Source: Pirellulales bacterium (GTDB lineage: Bacteria > Planctomycetota > Planctomycetia > Pirellulales > Lacipirellulaceae). Taken from it: a DNA stretch of 36,694 bases. The position numbers were made by a program, and so were the translations under genes. Where the stretch lies: NCBI GenBank assembly GCA_020849945.1, contig JADZFK010000027.1:1-36694 (forward strand), in the 5' to 3' direction. Shown here one piece after another: positions 10,090-19,151 of the stretch. Within the stretch, counting starts at the first letter, position 1, and each line of letters starts with the position of its first letter. The notes below the pieces were generated by a model. It searched no databases. It was not told the origin of the DNA and saw only the letters and a program-made list of their open reading frames with translations.

Positions 10090-10262
10090 CGGAACATAGA
10101 GAACACCAAGGAAGCCAGGAATACCGGGAATCGGGCATTAATCGGCAGAGCCAAACGTGCGTAGCCTCGACTTGCCATGTTGTATGCTGCAGCGCATTGG
10201 CACTGCGGGATGTCTTTCAGGATTTCTGGTCTCTTCTCTTCGTGTTCCTCGTGGTTCACCCA
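10090..10262. repeat. Family 2-type inverted repeat with different interior
   Basis: GGAACATAGAGAACACCAAGGAA ... CTTCTCTTCGTGTTCCTCGTGGTTC. Confidence 0.75.
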
Positions 10263-10320
10263 TCAAGCACGGTCGCACGAGATTGCTCGACTTTATGAAT
10301 TGAAACACGGATCGATTCCG

Positions 10321-10770
10321 ATGAAGAAGTACCCACCATCGATGGCACACCCCACACACAAGCCACGACGCGCGGCAACTCGCCCCGCGCGCGTTCGGGG
10401 TGTGGCGGCCACCGAGTTGGCCGTCTGCTTGCCCGTCATTATGTTGCTGGTCCTCGGCACGATCGAGGCCTGTTCCGCCCTCTTCTTGAAGCAGGCGCTT
10501 ACGACGTCCGCCTACGAAGGCGTGCGGACTGCCATCGCTCGCGGAAGCGTGGCCAGCGACGTCGAGGCGGCAAGCAACCAAATCCTCACCGATCGCAAAA
10601 TCAAGAACGCCACAATCACCATCACCCCAGTCAACTTCACCAGTTTGAATCCGGGAGATTACGTCGATATCACGGTCAGCGCGCCCTGCAACACGAACAC
10701 TCTCGTGCCGGCCACGTTCTTCCGAGGAAAAACACTCACGGCAAAAGCATCCATGATGATCGAGAACTAA
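10321..10770 (+). CDS. TadE-family pilus assembly/pseudopilin-like protein
   Basis: RVRGVAATELAVCLPVIMLLVLGTIEACSALFLKQALTTSAYEGVRTAIARGS, TadE-like N-terminus. In-frame ATG at 10321. Confidence 0.82.
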   Translation: MKKYPPSMAHPTHKPRRAATRPARVRGVAATELAVCLPVIMLLVLGTIEACSALFLKQALTTSAYEGVRTAIARGSVASDVEAASNQILTDRKIKNATITITPVNFTSLNPGDYVDITVSAPCNTNTLVPATFFRGKTLTAKASMMIEN

Positions 10771-10894
10771 GCAACCCAATCATCATTCACCCAATCGACC
10801 ACAACCCTGGAACTATACCAAGTCGTCGTAATACTCGTTCCAAAGTTTCCAAGCAGAACTCAGCGGGAAACTCCTCGCACCTCGGATTCCTCCA

Positions 10895-12064
10895 ATGAAG
10901 CGAACTCCTATAAAGCGAACTCCCATGAACTTCAAACACCCAATGTCTTGCAAGCAGCCAGCTCGCCGGGGCGCGATGATGGTACTGATCGCCATCTGCT
11001 TGCCAATATGCGTGATCATGGCGGCCTTTGCGGTGAACGTGGCCTACATGCAATTGGTTCGAACCGAACTCCGCACTTCGACCGACGCGGCCGCCCGAGC
11101 CGCCGCAAAGGAACTCAGCCTTTCCCAAAGTACTTCGGTCGCCCGCAGCCGCGCTAAAGAAGTTGCCGGCCGCAACCCCGTGGGTGGCGACCCGCTCCTG
11201 CTGGCCGATAGCGACATCATTTTCGGAAAAAGTTCTCAACCGAACGTAACGGTGCGGTACCGGTTCACACCCGGTGAATCGATGCCCAACGCGGTGCGGA
11301 TCATGGGAAAACGAACAGCCGGCTCCGCCAGCGGGCCCGTGGAACTCTTGTTTGCGAACGTGCTTGGGGTCCGCGAGTTTCAACCCACCGAATCCGCGAT
11401 TTCCACCCAACTCGATCGCGATATCTGCGTGGTCGTCGATCGCTCCGGCTCGATGATGTGGAGGTTCGACCGCGATTCGCTCCCACCAGGCTCGCCCAAT
11501 TGCGGTCCCCCAGACCCCATCCGCAGTCGCTGGGGCGCGCTGCATACCGCCGTCAAAGCGTTCTTGGTAGAACTCGAAAACACCGCTCAGGATGAGCATG
11601 TCGGGTTGGTTAGCTATTCCAGTAACACCACCGAATGCAGTAACACCTATCGCATCGCCGACATCAATTCCAACCTCGTATCCGATTACACCGTGATCCG
11701 CAGCGCCATGGCCGCCCTAAGCGGCAAGCCGGTCAAGGGAAACACCTCCATCTCGGCCGGCATCGATAAAGGAATCACCGTGCTGACCGGCCCTCTGATC
11801 CGGCCTTATGCCGAAAAGACCATGGTCGTCATGACCGATGGCATCCACAACCTAGGCAAAGAGCCAATCATCTCGGCCCGAAATGCCCACGCAAAAGGGA
11901 TCGTCATCCACACAATTACTTTCGGCAATAACGCCGATATCACTCGCATGAAAAAAGTCGCCGAGGAAACTGGCGGACGACATTACCACGCGCCAACCGA
12001 GGAAGAACTGGTGGAAATCTTCAAGGAAATCGCGTCGACCTTGCCCGTCTTGCTGACCGATTGA
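10895..12064 (+). CDS. TadG-like protein with von Willebrand factor A domain (start 10895 or 10925)
   Basis: RRGAMMVLIAICLPICVIMAAFAVNVAYMQLVRTELRTSTDAAARAAAKELS (TadE/G-like) followed by DICVVVDRSGSM (MIDAS) and TMVVMTDGIHN. Confidence 0.85.
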   Translation: MKRTPIKRTPMNFKHPMSCKQPARRGAMMVLIAICLPICVIMAAFAVNVAYMQLVRTELRTSTDAAARAAAKELSLSQSTSVARSRAKEVAGRNPVGGDPLLLADSDIIFGKSSQPNVTVRYRFTPGESMPNAVRIMGKRTAGSASGPVELLFANVLGVREFQPTESAISTQLDRDICVVVDRSGSMMWRFDRDSLPPGSPNCGPPDPIRSRWGALHTAVKAFLVELENTAQDEHVGLVSYSSNTTECSNTYRIADINSNLVSDYTVIRSAMAALSGKPVKGNTSISAGIDKGITVLTGPLIRPYAEKTMVVMTDGIHNLGKEPIISARNAHAKGIVIHTITFGNNADITRMKKVAEETGGRHYHAPTEEELVEIFKEIASTLPVLLTD

Positions 12065-12119
12065 AAACGGTCGGACCAAACTCGGCACACCCCCGCAAGT
12101 ACACAACTCAGGTTCATCC

Positions 12120-12560
12120 GTGACCAAAAAACTTCAACCCATGAGCGGCAACCATCGCCACAGCGATCGGCGACGACCCGATCGCCGCGGGGCAACGTTG
12201 GTTGAGTTTGCCCTCACGATTCCCATTTTCATCTTGTTTCTGTTCGCAGCGCTCGAATTTGGATGGCTCAACGTCATCCGTCACACGGCCGACAACGCCG
12301 CCTACGAGGCCGCCCGCGCCGCCATCGTCCCCGGTGCCACCGCCGCCGAGGCAACCGCCAAAGCCAACGACCTTCTCAACGTCGTCGGAACCCGCGGGGC
12401 CACCGTCACCATTACCCCCCCCACCTTATCAACCTCGACCGACGAAGTGACCGTGGCCATTGATGTGCCCATGAGGTTGAATGGCATCATCCTGTCGCGA
12501 TTCACTTCGAGAAACGTCCTGCATAGCCAAGCCACACTGCGAACCGAGCGGCCCGAATAA
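12120..12560 (+). CDS. TadE-family protein (GTG start at 12120, or ATG at 12141)
   Basis: RRGATLVEFALTIPIFILFLFAALEFGWLNVIRHTADNAAYEAARAAIVPG. Confidence 0.85.
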   Translation: MTKKLQPMSGNHRHSDRRRPDRRGATLVEFALTIPIFILFLFAALEFGWLNVIRHTADNAAYEAARAAIVPGATAAEATAKANDLLNVVGTRGATVTITPPTLSTSTDEVTVAIDVPMRLNGIILSRFTSRNVLHSQATLRTERPE

Positions 12561-12593
12561 CAACCGCCTTCTCGCACGTCGAACGCGCTCGAA

Positions 12594-12870
12594 GGGCAGC
12601 AGGTCCTTTCGACCGGACTCATCTCGCTCCGATCTTGTGAAAAAATGTCCGTTCAAGTTAGCGGCGGCCGCCAGGCCGCCTGTCTTAACCGGTTATCTCT
12701 GCCACTTGTACCGAAACCAGTTGCCCACCTTCCAAAAAATCACAACCGCTCCGCGAGATGCTCATTGTAATCATCTCGCTCCGCGAGATGATCTTCCACC
12801 CGCCGAGCGAGTGGAGTACTGTAATCAGTACAACTTATGTAGATACCAATACCCAACGGGAGAGGGTTCC
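12594..12870. repeat. Repeat mosaic downstream of the GH43 gene; blocks shared with 14254-14556
   Basis: GTTAGCGGCGGCCGCCAGGCCGCCTGTCTTAACCGG; CATCTCGCTCCGCGAGATG hairpins; GTACTGTAATCAGTACAACTTATGTAGATACC. Confidence 0.88.
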
Positions 12871-12907
12871 AAGACAATTTCAAAACACGCTCGTGAGACA
12901 ATCCCTA

Positions 12908-13960
12908 CTACGGCACGGCCAACGGCTCGCCAACTCGTGGCCATCCGACCTTGCTCCAGCTCAAAGCGCGAACCAACAGAATCCGCTGGGCATCGAGGTT
13001 CTGCATGTCATACGCATGATGCACCATCCACTGCCCTGCATCCGTCGTAATGACCCCGTTGTGACCCGGACCTCGCCACCGCTCGCTGCTCTCAAGCACC
13101 ACGGTGCCGCCACCGTCCAGCATCGGTCGGCCTTCGGCATCCACATACGGCCCCGTCGCTTCGCGGCTCCGTCCTACCACCACCTTGTACGCACTCGCCG
13201 CCCCATCGCAACAATTGTCCCACGAGGCAAATAGAAAGTAGTAACCTTCATGGAAAATGACGAACGAGGCCTCGATCGCGTGCGACGCAATGTGGGGCCG
13301 GGCCGCCACCGATTGAATTTCGGATCCCGCCTTCCGCTTACCCGTCGCCGCATCGACCTCAGCCACCTTCAGCCCCGACCAATACGAACCCCAAAATAAT
13401 AGCCATCTTCCCCCTTCATCCACCAGCAAAGCAGGATCGATCGCATTGAAGTCGGTCTCCCCGGCTCTTGATTCAACGACCTTTCCACGGTCCTGCCATT
13501 CGTAATCCGCACTCGCGGGATCCATCGACCGATTGACCGCCAAACCGATCACCGATCGCTGGCTGCCAAACGTCGAAACGCTGTAGTACAGATAGTACAG
13601 CCCGTTGTGGTAGCTAAGGTCCGGCGCCCAAATGCCGTCTGCGCCAGGAACCTCTCGACGCGCCCAGTCCGGCACGTTTTTCTCGAACACGCGCCCCGTG
13701 GGGTGCCAGTGCTTGAGATCCGTACTGCGAAGAAGCTTCACCCCAGGCCCCGTGGCAGCAACATAGTAAACCGTGCCGCCCGCCGCTTGGGCGATCCCAA
13801 CGCCTGTCGGATCCGCTCCACCGTTCAGCAACCCGTCACGCCGTTTCCCATGAGACGTCTGAGCGTAAGTCGCATCGATCATGGGCACGCTCACCAGCAT
13901 CCACACGATCGGCATGAGCCTTGTTGAAAAAATCGTAACTCGCCGCGAATGGTTAAGCAT
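12908..13960 (-). CDS. Glycoside hydrolase family 43, arabinan endo-1,5-alpha-L-arabinosidase-like
   Basis: Secretion signal; STDLKHWHPTGRVFEK...GIWAPDLSYHNGLYYLYYSVSTFGSQRSVIGLAVN...FNAIDPALLVDEGGRWLLFWGSYWSG...IEASFVIFHEGYYFLFASWDNCC...GHNGVITTDAGQWMVHHAYD. Confidence 0.88.
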   Translation of the reverse strand: MLNHSRRVTIFSTRLMPIVWMLVSVPMIDATYAQTSHGKRRDGLLNGGADPTGVGIAQAAGGTVYYVAATGPGVKLLRSTDLKHWHPTGRVFEKNVPDWARREVPGADGIWAPDLSYHNGLYYLYYSVSTFGSQRSVIGLAVNRSMDPASADYEWQDRGKVVESRAGETDFNAIDPALLVDEGGRWLLFWGSYWSGLKVAEVDAATGKRKAGSEIQSVAARPHIASHAIEASFVIFHEGYYFLFASWDNCCDGAASAYKVVVGRSREATGPYVDAEGRPMLDGGGTVVLESSERWRGPGHNGVITTDAGQWMVHHAYDMQNLDAQRILLVRALSWSKVGWPRVGEPLAVP

Positions 13961-14253
13961 CGTTCTCGCCCTCGAAAGGAATGGTAGAAACCAATACGAG
14001 GCTTTGTCCCAAAACTCCCCTCCCTTTTAGGGAGGGGTTAGGGGAGGGTTCGCGCATCCCAGGATTCTTGGCCATGCTCGACCCGCTACCCGAATCGGAA
14101 CCGGATTTGAGACAAAGCCTATAGCACCCGTGCTTTGACAACTATGAGTGCCTATCCGAAACCCTCTCCCGTTGGAAGAGGGCAGGTTGCTCGGAACTCG
14201 CCGTGGCGAGGTGAGCATGCCTTGTTTGCCGGAGTTGTTAATCCTCCTACCAA

Positions 14254-14556
14254 CCCTCTGCCACGGGACATTGGTATCTACACAAGTTGAATGACTTGAT
14301 GAATTTGCGATTGGAGGGCAGTGGGTCCATTCGATTGTACTCATCTCGCTCCGCGAGATGGATTCCCGCTCGCGGAGCGAGCGGTGTACTATAATCAGTT
14401 CAATTAGTGTAGAGACCAATGCCACGGGAAGGGCGAGGATTTCAAAACACGTTCTGAGGCAGCCCTCGACTCTGAACTTGTGATGAAATGTCATTTCCAG
14501 TTAGCGGCGGCCCCCAGGCCGCCTGTCTTCACCGGTAATCCTTCCCACTTGTACCG
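14254..14556. repeat. Repeat mosaic upstream of the GH43 gene; about 40-bp imperfect inverted arms plus hairpins
   Basis: Arms 14254-14294 and 14395-14433; internal hairpins CATCTCGC-TCC-GCGAGATG and CCGCTCGC-GGA-GCGAGCGG; GTTAGCGGCGGCCCCCAGGCCGCCTGTCTTCACCGG. Confidence 0.88.
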
Positions 14557-14583
14557 CCCCCCCACCACTACGTACCAACAAAA

Positions 14584-14778
14584 TCACAACCTCCACAACG
14601 TGGCCAGCAACTGCTGGACTCCTTCTCGAAGAATTTCCGAAAGCACATCCCGGCTGGCGGATGGAATCGTACACGTCGTTGTGGTAACTTCCTGCATGGT
14701 GGCTACTCCGGGGAAATAGGGTCGTTCATCAACCATATTCAAACCCAAGTACGCCGCCTTTTTCAACCTCTCATCCAC
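14584..14778 (-). pseudogene. Possible truncated transposase N-terminus (IS256-like motif), abruptly ended by repeat sequence
   Basis: ORF ends ...SASRDVLSEILREGVQQLLATLWRL; LREGVQQLLA resembles the N-terminal region of IS256-type transposases. Weak evidence. Confidence 0.25.
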
Positions 14779-15102
14779 AACTTCTGGTTATAGCTCGGAA
14801 ACGTGTTTTTGGATGCAATAATCGGCGATTATTGCGCCGGGGGCTGCGTGATTCTTCCTGGAAATGAAGTGTTTTCCCGGGTGGGGGTGTGCAATAATCG
14901 ACGATTTTGCTCATGGCTGTGAACATTTAACCGCGGGGGTGGGTGGTTGTGGTTGGGTGGGCGCTTCGCCAGGCCCCCGGTCATTGACCGGGGGCTAAAT
15001 GGGGCGATGGTTCATCGGGGTCGGAGGCCCCTCCTGCAAATCTAGCGGGGGCATCTTAGCAGGTTACGGTACAGGATTCCACTAAAATTCTTGGCCACTT
15101 GG

Positions 15103-15191
15103 TGGGTCGAGGGTCGAGAGCCAGAAGGGATGTTTGTGCGGGTTGGGTGCTTAGCCGGGGTTGGGTGTTTAGCCGCGACGCGGAGCGGAGC
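15103..15191. repeat. Dispersed element, inverted relative to 22609-22692
   Basis: GGGTCGAGGGTCGAGAGCCAGAAGGGATGTTTGTG ... TGTTTAGCCGCGACGCGGAGCGGAGCGCG; the reverse complement occurs at 22609-22690. Confidence 0.85.
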
Positions 15192-15216
15192 GCGGGGGTG
15201 GGCGAGAGGGTTGTGG

Positions 15217-15277
15217 CACGGACTTTGGTCCGTGAGGAGGATTGCGTGGGGCAGGCTGCACGGACTGAAGTCCGTGC
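15217..15277. repeat. BIME-like doublet of CACGGAC hairpins
   Basis: CACGGAC-TTTG-GTCCGTG (15217-15234) and GCACGGAC-TGAA-GTCCGTGC (15258-15277), with outer TGGCACGGAC/GTCCGTGCCA complementarity. Confidence 0.88.
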
Positions 15278-15543
15278 CACGAGTTGGGGGCACGGAGGAA
15301 GAGGAGATTTACCAATGGTCATTGGTCATTTGAAATTGGGGTGTTTCTGAAATGGCCCATGACAAATGGCAGATTTGCAATGAACAATCTGAATCCTCCG
15401 TGCCTGTGTGGTGAAATCCTGCCATTCATTCACCACGGGGGTCGGTGTCGGCTGCGTGGATTTATTTATAGGGATGGCTATTGTTGGCCTTCCATTCGGT
15501 TCCTGGCACCTTTGTTTGCACTGCCCCCTCCCCCGGCCCCTCC

Positions 15544-16917
15544 CTAAGAGGGAGGGGAGTTTTGGGGGAGTTTGTGGCCGAGTTTGTCGCGTTTGGTGGC
15601 GAGGTAGTTGGAGTTGTGTTCGTGGATGGGGCCGAGGATGGGGACTTGGTCGACGACTTCCAGGTCGAACCCGCCGTAGATGAAGGCGTCGGTTTTTTTG
15701 GGGTTATTGGTGAGGAGTCGAACGCGGCGGAGGCCGAGGTCTTTGAGGATTTGCATGCCGACGCCATAGTCGCGGGTATCGGCTTTGTAGCCGAGGGCGA
15801 GGTTGGCTTCGACGGTGTCGAGTCCTTGGTCTTGTAGGGCGTAGGCTTTGATTTTTTCGACGATGCCGATGCCGCGTCCTTCTTGGGGAAGGTAGACGAG
15901 CACGCCGGCGCCTTCGCTGCGGATTCGATCGAGGGCGAGGTGAAGTTGGTCGCCGCAGTCGCAGCGGAGCGATTCGAGCAGGTCGCCGGTGAAGCAGGAG
16001 GAGTGGAGCCGGACGAGGGGAGCGGGCAGTTGGGTGGGGTCGCCGAGGACGATGACGAGCGGTTGTTGCGATTCGTGTTTGACGTTATAGGCGATGATGC
16101 GGCCCGTGCCGTAGCGGGTGGGAAGGTTTGCTTCGGCTTCGCGAAAGACGAGTTTTTCTCGGACGCGGCGAAAGGCGATGAGTTGCTCGATGGAGATGAG
16201 AGGCAGGTTGTATTCGCGGGCGAGAGCGTGGAGTTGTTCGCGGTTGGCCCGATCGCCCGATTCGTTGAGCACTTCACACAGGACACCGGCGGGGAGCATC
16301 CCGGCGAGCCGAGCGAGATCGACGGCGGCCTCGGTGTGGCCGGCGCGGCGGAGGACCCCCCCTTCCTTCGCGACGAGGGGGAATAGATGACCGGGGCGAG
16401 TGAAATCGGCGGGCTTGCTGGTGGGATCGCAAATGGCTTGGATCGTCTTCGAGCGTTCGCCGGCCGTGATGCCGGTGCGAGTCGAGCAGTGATCGACGGG
16501 CACGGTATAATTGGTGCCGAGCGGGGCCGTGTTCGACTCGACCATGGGATGCAGATCGAGCCGCTGGCTGATTTCGGGCAAGATGGGCATGCACAACTGT
16601 CCGCGGCCGAAGCGGATCATGAAGTTGACGACTTCGGGAGTAGTCAATTCGGCGGCCGCGATGAAGTCGCCCTCGTTTTCGCGGTCCTCGGCATCGACGA
16701 CGATTACGACTCGCCCGAGGCGGAGTGCTTCAACGGCTTCTTCAATTGTGGAAAATGGGATGCTCACGCGAGTGGGTGCCGATCGTTCGGACGGGGGGGG
16801 CTCGAGCAAGAGGTCGGTGGCCGAGGGGCCGATTCTTGCCGTTGTTCCAGTGGATGGAGGCCGGAGATTTGGACGGGCTTCTAGGCACAAGGCGAAGCCA
16901 GTATTTATGATACGCAT
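15544..16917 (-). CDS. ribBA: Bifunctional 3,4-dihydroxy-2-butanone-4-phosphate synthase / GTP cyclohydrolase II (start 16917, or GTG 16767)
   Basis: IEEAVEALRLGRVVIVVDAEDRENEGDFIAAAE; FTRPGHLFPLVAKEGGVLRRAGHTEAAVDLARLAG (RibB); SSCFTGDLLESLRCDCGDQL and LPQEGRGIGIVEKIKAYALQDQGLDTVEANLALG (RibA). Confidence 0.93.
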   Translation of the reverse strand: MRIINTGFALCLEARPNLRPPSTGTTARIGPSATDLLLEPPPSERSAPTRVSIPFSTIEEAVEALRLGRVVIVVDAEDRENEGDFIAAAELTTPEVVNFMIRFGRGQLCMPILPEISQRLDLHPMVESNTAPLGTNYTVPVDHCSTRTGITAGERSKTIQAICDPTSKPADFTRPGHLFPLVAKEGGVLRRAGHTEAAVDLARLAGMLPAGVLCEVLNESGDRANREQLHALAREYNLPLISIEQLIAFRRVREKLVFREAEANLPTRYGTGRIIAYNVKHESQQPLVIVLGDPTQLPAPLVRLHSSCFTGDLLESLRCDCGDQLHLALDRIRSEGAGVLVYLPQEGRGIGIVEKIKAYALQDQGLDTVEANLALGYKADTRDYGVGMQILKDLGLRRVRLLTNNPKKTDAFIYGGFDLEVVDQVPILGPIHEHNSNYLATKRDKLGHKLPQNSPPS

Positions 16918-16944
16918 TATAGACGGTCGGTCGGGATCGACCAA
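16916..16944 (-). promoter_or_regulatory. Possible sigma70-like promoter for ribBA: TTGGTC-N17-TATAAT
   Basis: Minus strand TTGGTCGATCCCGACCGACCGTCTATAATG; the -10 hexamer overlaps the annotated ATG at 16917. Confidence 0.45.
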
Positions 16945-17003
16945 TGCAGGCCGAGGTTTGGCGGCGGGGCGAGCCGTTGTTGAAGCTGGGGTGATTTGTG
17001 GGA

Positions 17004-17018
17004 GGGGTCTCTGACCCC
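17004..17018. repeat. GGGGTC-TCT-GACCCC hairpin in the ribBA/17062 divergent intergenic region; related to 15008-15035 and 18120-18150
   Basis: 6-bp perfect stem; shared context CATCGGGGTC.GAG.CCCCTCC / CGACGAATCG variants. Confidence 0.7.
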
Positions 17019-17061
17019 GACGAATCGTCGCAAATGAAGTGTTATTCGTATTGGAAATCGC

Positions 17062-17931
17062 ATGGGCAATGAGGCAAGTGAAGCGACGTCGGTACTTTCG
17101 CCATTGGGGCGAGAGGAATACATCGAGCAATCGCATTTCTTCCGTTCACTGGGGGAGCGGTTGGAGGCGAACGTGCCAGCGCAGGAAGTGTTGGCCACGG
17201 TCCGCGAGGAGGTGCTGGCCACCACGAAGTTGCCGCTGGCGATCGATTTTCTGCTGGGCGAGCTGAAGCATGCGGGAGTGCTTGGGCCCGCGATGGCCCA
17301 GTTACCCCACTATTTTACGCCGTTTCAGGCTTACCTTGTGCAGGAATCGGAGAATGAGCGGCTGCGGTTCGATTTGCGGGTCGGGCTGGAGATTCTTGGC
17401 CGGGAGGCCGAGTATCGAGCCAACGAACCGACCCAACAGGGGCTATTTCTGTACCAATTCGAAGTGCTTTGCCGGAATCGGCTGGGGTACGACCGGGGGC
17501 TGGAGGCGGTGTCGGCGGACCCGGCGTTTGCGGGTGCTTGGAGCGAGTGGATACGGAAGCTGCGTCGGCAGATCGGAATGGTTGATTTTGCGGACGTGAT
17601 GTATGTGCACAGTGCGTATTACCGTCAGCGGTCGGGGTCGGGCCTCACCCCGCCCCAGGATGGCGAAGCCCCCACGCTGTTTGGTGAACGGGAGGGGCGG
17701 ATCGCGCTCGCCAACCGGAAGAAGGACCCGGTTTACCTGTTCTCGTCGCTGCATCGGCAGTTGGGTTACCCCGAGGTTCCGCGGGTGAAGCCCGCCGACA
17801 AGGAGGAAGCGTTGTTGCCGCAGTTGGCTCGGAGGCTCGAACAGTTGGAAATGCGGCTGAAAATCATGGAAGAGGAGCAGCGGGGCGGCCTGGACCTCAC
17901 GAAGTTCTACGAACGACCGGTGGGGGAATGA
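17062..17931 (+). CDS. Conserved hypothetical protein, helical, divergent from ribBA
   Basis: Long ORF with consistent codon usage: MGNEASEATSVLSPLGREEYIEQSHFFRSLGERLEANVPAQEVLATVREEVLATTKLPLAIDFLLGELKHAGVLG...; predicted C-terminal coiled coil. Confidence 0.7.
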   Translation: MGNEASEATSVLSPLGREEYIEQSHFFRSLGERLEANVPAQEVLATVREEVLATTKLPLAIDFLLGELKHAGVLGPAMAQLPHYFTPFQAYLVQESENERLRFDLRVGLEILGREAEYRANEPTQQGLFLYQFEVLCRNRLGYDRGLEAVSADPAFAGAWSEWIRKLRRQIGMVDFADVMYVHSAYYRQRSGSGLTPPQDGEAPTLFGEREGRIALANRKKDPVYLFSSLHRQLGYPEVPRVKPADKEEALLPQLARRLEQLEMRLKIMEEEQRGGLDLTKFYERPVGE

Positions 17932-18010
17932 GTGCGGGGGCAGGATCGAGGAACCTGCCGGCCTTGGCCGAGATTGGAATGGCCGATCGGTTCTTCATTT
18001 TGGATTAGGC

Positions 18011-18108
18011 CGGATTTCTCACCACGGAGCACACCGAGGTCACGGAGAACAAGCCAAGAGAGCGTTTGAAGCAAGGTCAACCGCCCGTAGGTACGTGGTG
18101 AGCAATCC
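18011..18108. repeat. Family 3 element, copy 2, closed by GTGGTGAG
   Basis: Same as copy 1 with a few substitutions; CTCACCAC...GTGGTGAG terminal inverted repeat. Confidence 0.9.
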
Positions 18109-18396
18109 GGGATAGCGACGTTTCATCGGGGTCGGAGCCCCCTCCCACATCGATGTGAGGAGGTCATTCCCAAAAAACCTTGGCGGGGTGGCGAATCTCG
18201 AAAAATCCGAGGTTTCTGCGGTTCAACGAATTGGCGCGGCATGGTAGAGTTGGGGAATGACGCCGACCGGAGGGCGTCTGTTGAAGTGCATCCCGCCAAA
18301 TGTGTTCTTGCGCATGAAGTGCACCTAGCCGCTGCGTTCGCGGCATGAAGAAGTAGTGGTTAAGCTGCGGGCCATTTTTTTTGAATACACGAGCAA

Positions 18397-18873
18397 GTGT
18401 CCAACGACGTGGACTTCCAGCTAAGTCTTGAGAGCGAGGGCGTAGGCGAGGCCTACCCCGACCAGCCTCTGGCGACCACGGCCGACAGCCAAGTCGGAAA
18501 CGTGATGCAATTGCTGCGTACCAATCGGTCGGGCGCGATTCTTGTATGCGAAGACTCGAAGGTCGTGGGCATCTTTACCGAGCGCGACGCGTTGAAGCTG
18601 ATGGCGTCGCCGATCGACTATACGAAACCGGTGCGTGAGTTTATGTCGCCCGAGCCGGTGATGCTTGCGGCCCGCGCGACGGTGGGCGAAGCGATACGGA
18701 AGATGTCGGAGGGCGGGTATCGCCATTTGCCGATCGTCGATGACGCGGGCGAACCCAAGGGCGTGCTAGCGGTTCACGGGATCGTGCGTTACTTGGTAGA
18801 CCATTTTCCGGAAACCGTGTACAACCTGCCCCCCAACCCGAAGGCGAATCCGCGGACACGCGAAGGCGCATGA
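18397..18873 (+). CDS. Tandem CBS-domain protein (GTG start)
   Basis: NVMQLLRTNRSGAILVCEDSKVVGIFTERDAL...VREFMSPEPVMLAARATVGEAIRKMSEGGYRHLPIVDDAGEPKGVLAVHGIVRYL. Confidence 0.85.
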   Translation: MSNDVDFQLSLESEGVGEAYPDQPLATTADSQVGNVMQLLRTNRSGAILVCEDSKVVGIFTERDALKLMASPIDYTKPVREFMSPEPVMLAARATVGEAIRKMSEGGYRHLPIVDDAGEPKGVLAVHGIVRYLVDHFPETVYNLPPNPKANPRTREGA

Positions 18874-19151
18874 CCGGGGCGATCGAACGGCGAGATTACA
18901 AGACCATGAAACCACGAAGAACACGAAGAACCCAGCGTGGGCTGCGCCCGCAACCCAATTGATTGAACAGGAGGAAACAGAAAGAACGGAGTGGAAGGCA
19001 CCATCGGGGCTGCATCGCACCTCGTAACGGGTCCGTCATCTCTGTGAACTCGGTTATCTCCTGTTCAAGGCATTGTATGTGAAGGCAGTTCTGGCATGAT
19101 GTGCGGACAACTGAAGAGAATCTGCGTATGACGCAAACACTTTCACCGTTA

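Noticed and set aside
16918-17060. FMN riboswitch upstream of ribBA
   Set aside because: Looked for conserved FMN aptamer blocks by eye and did not find them.
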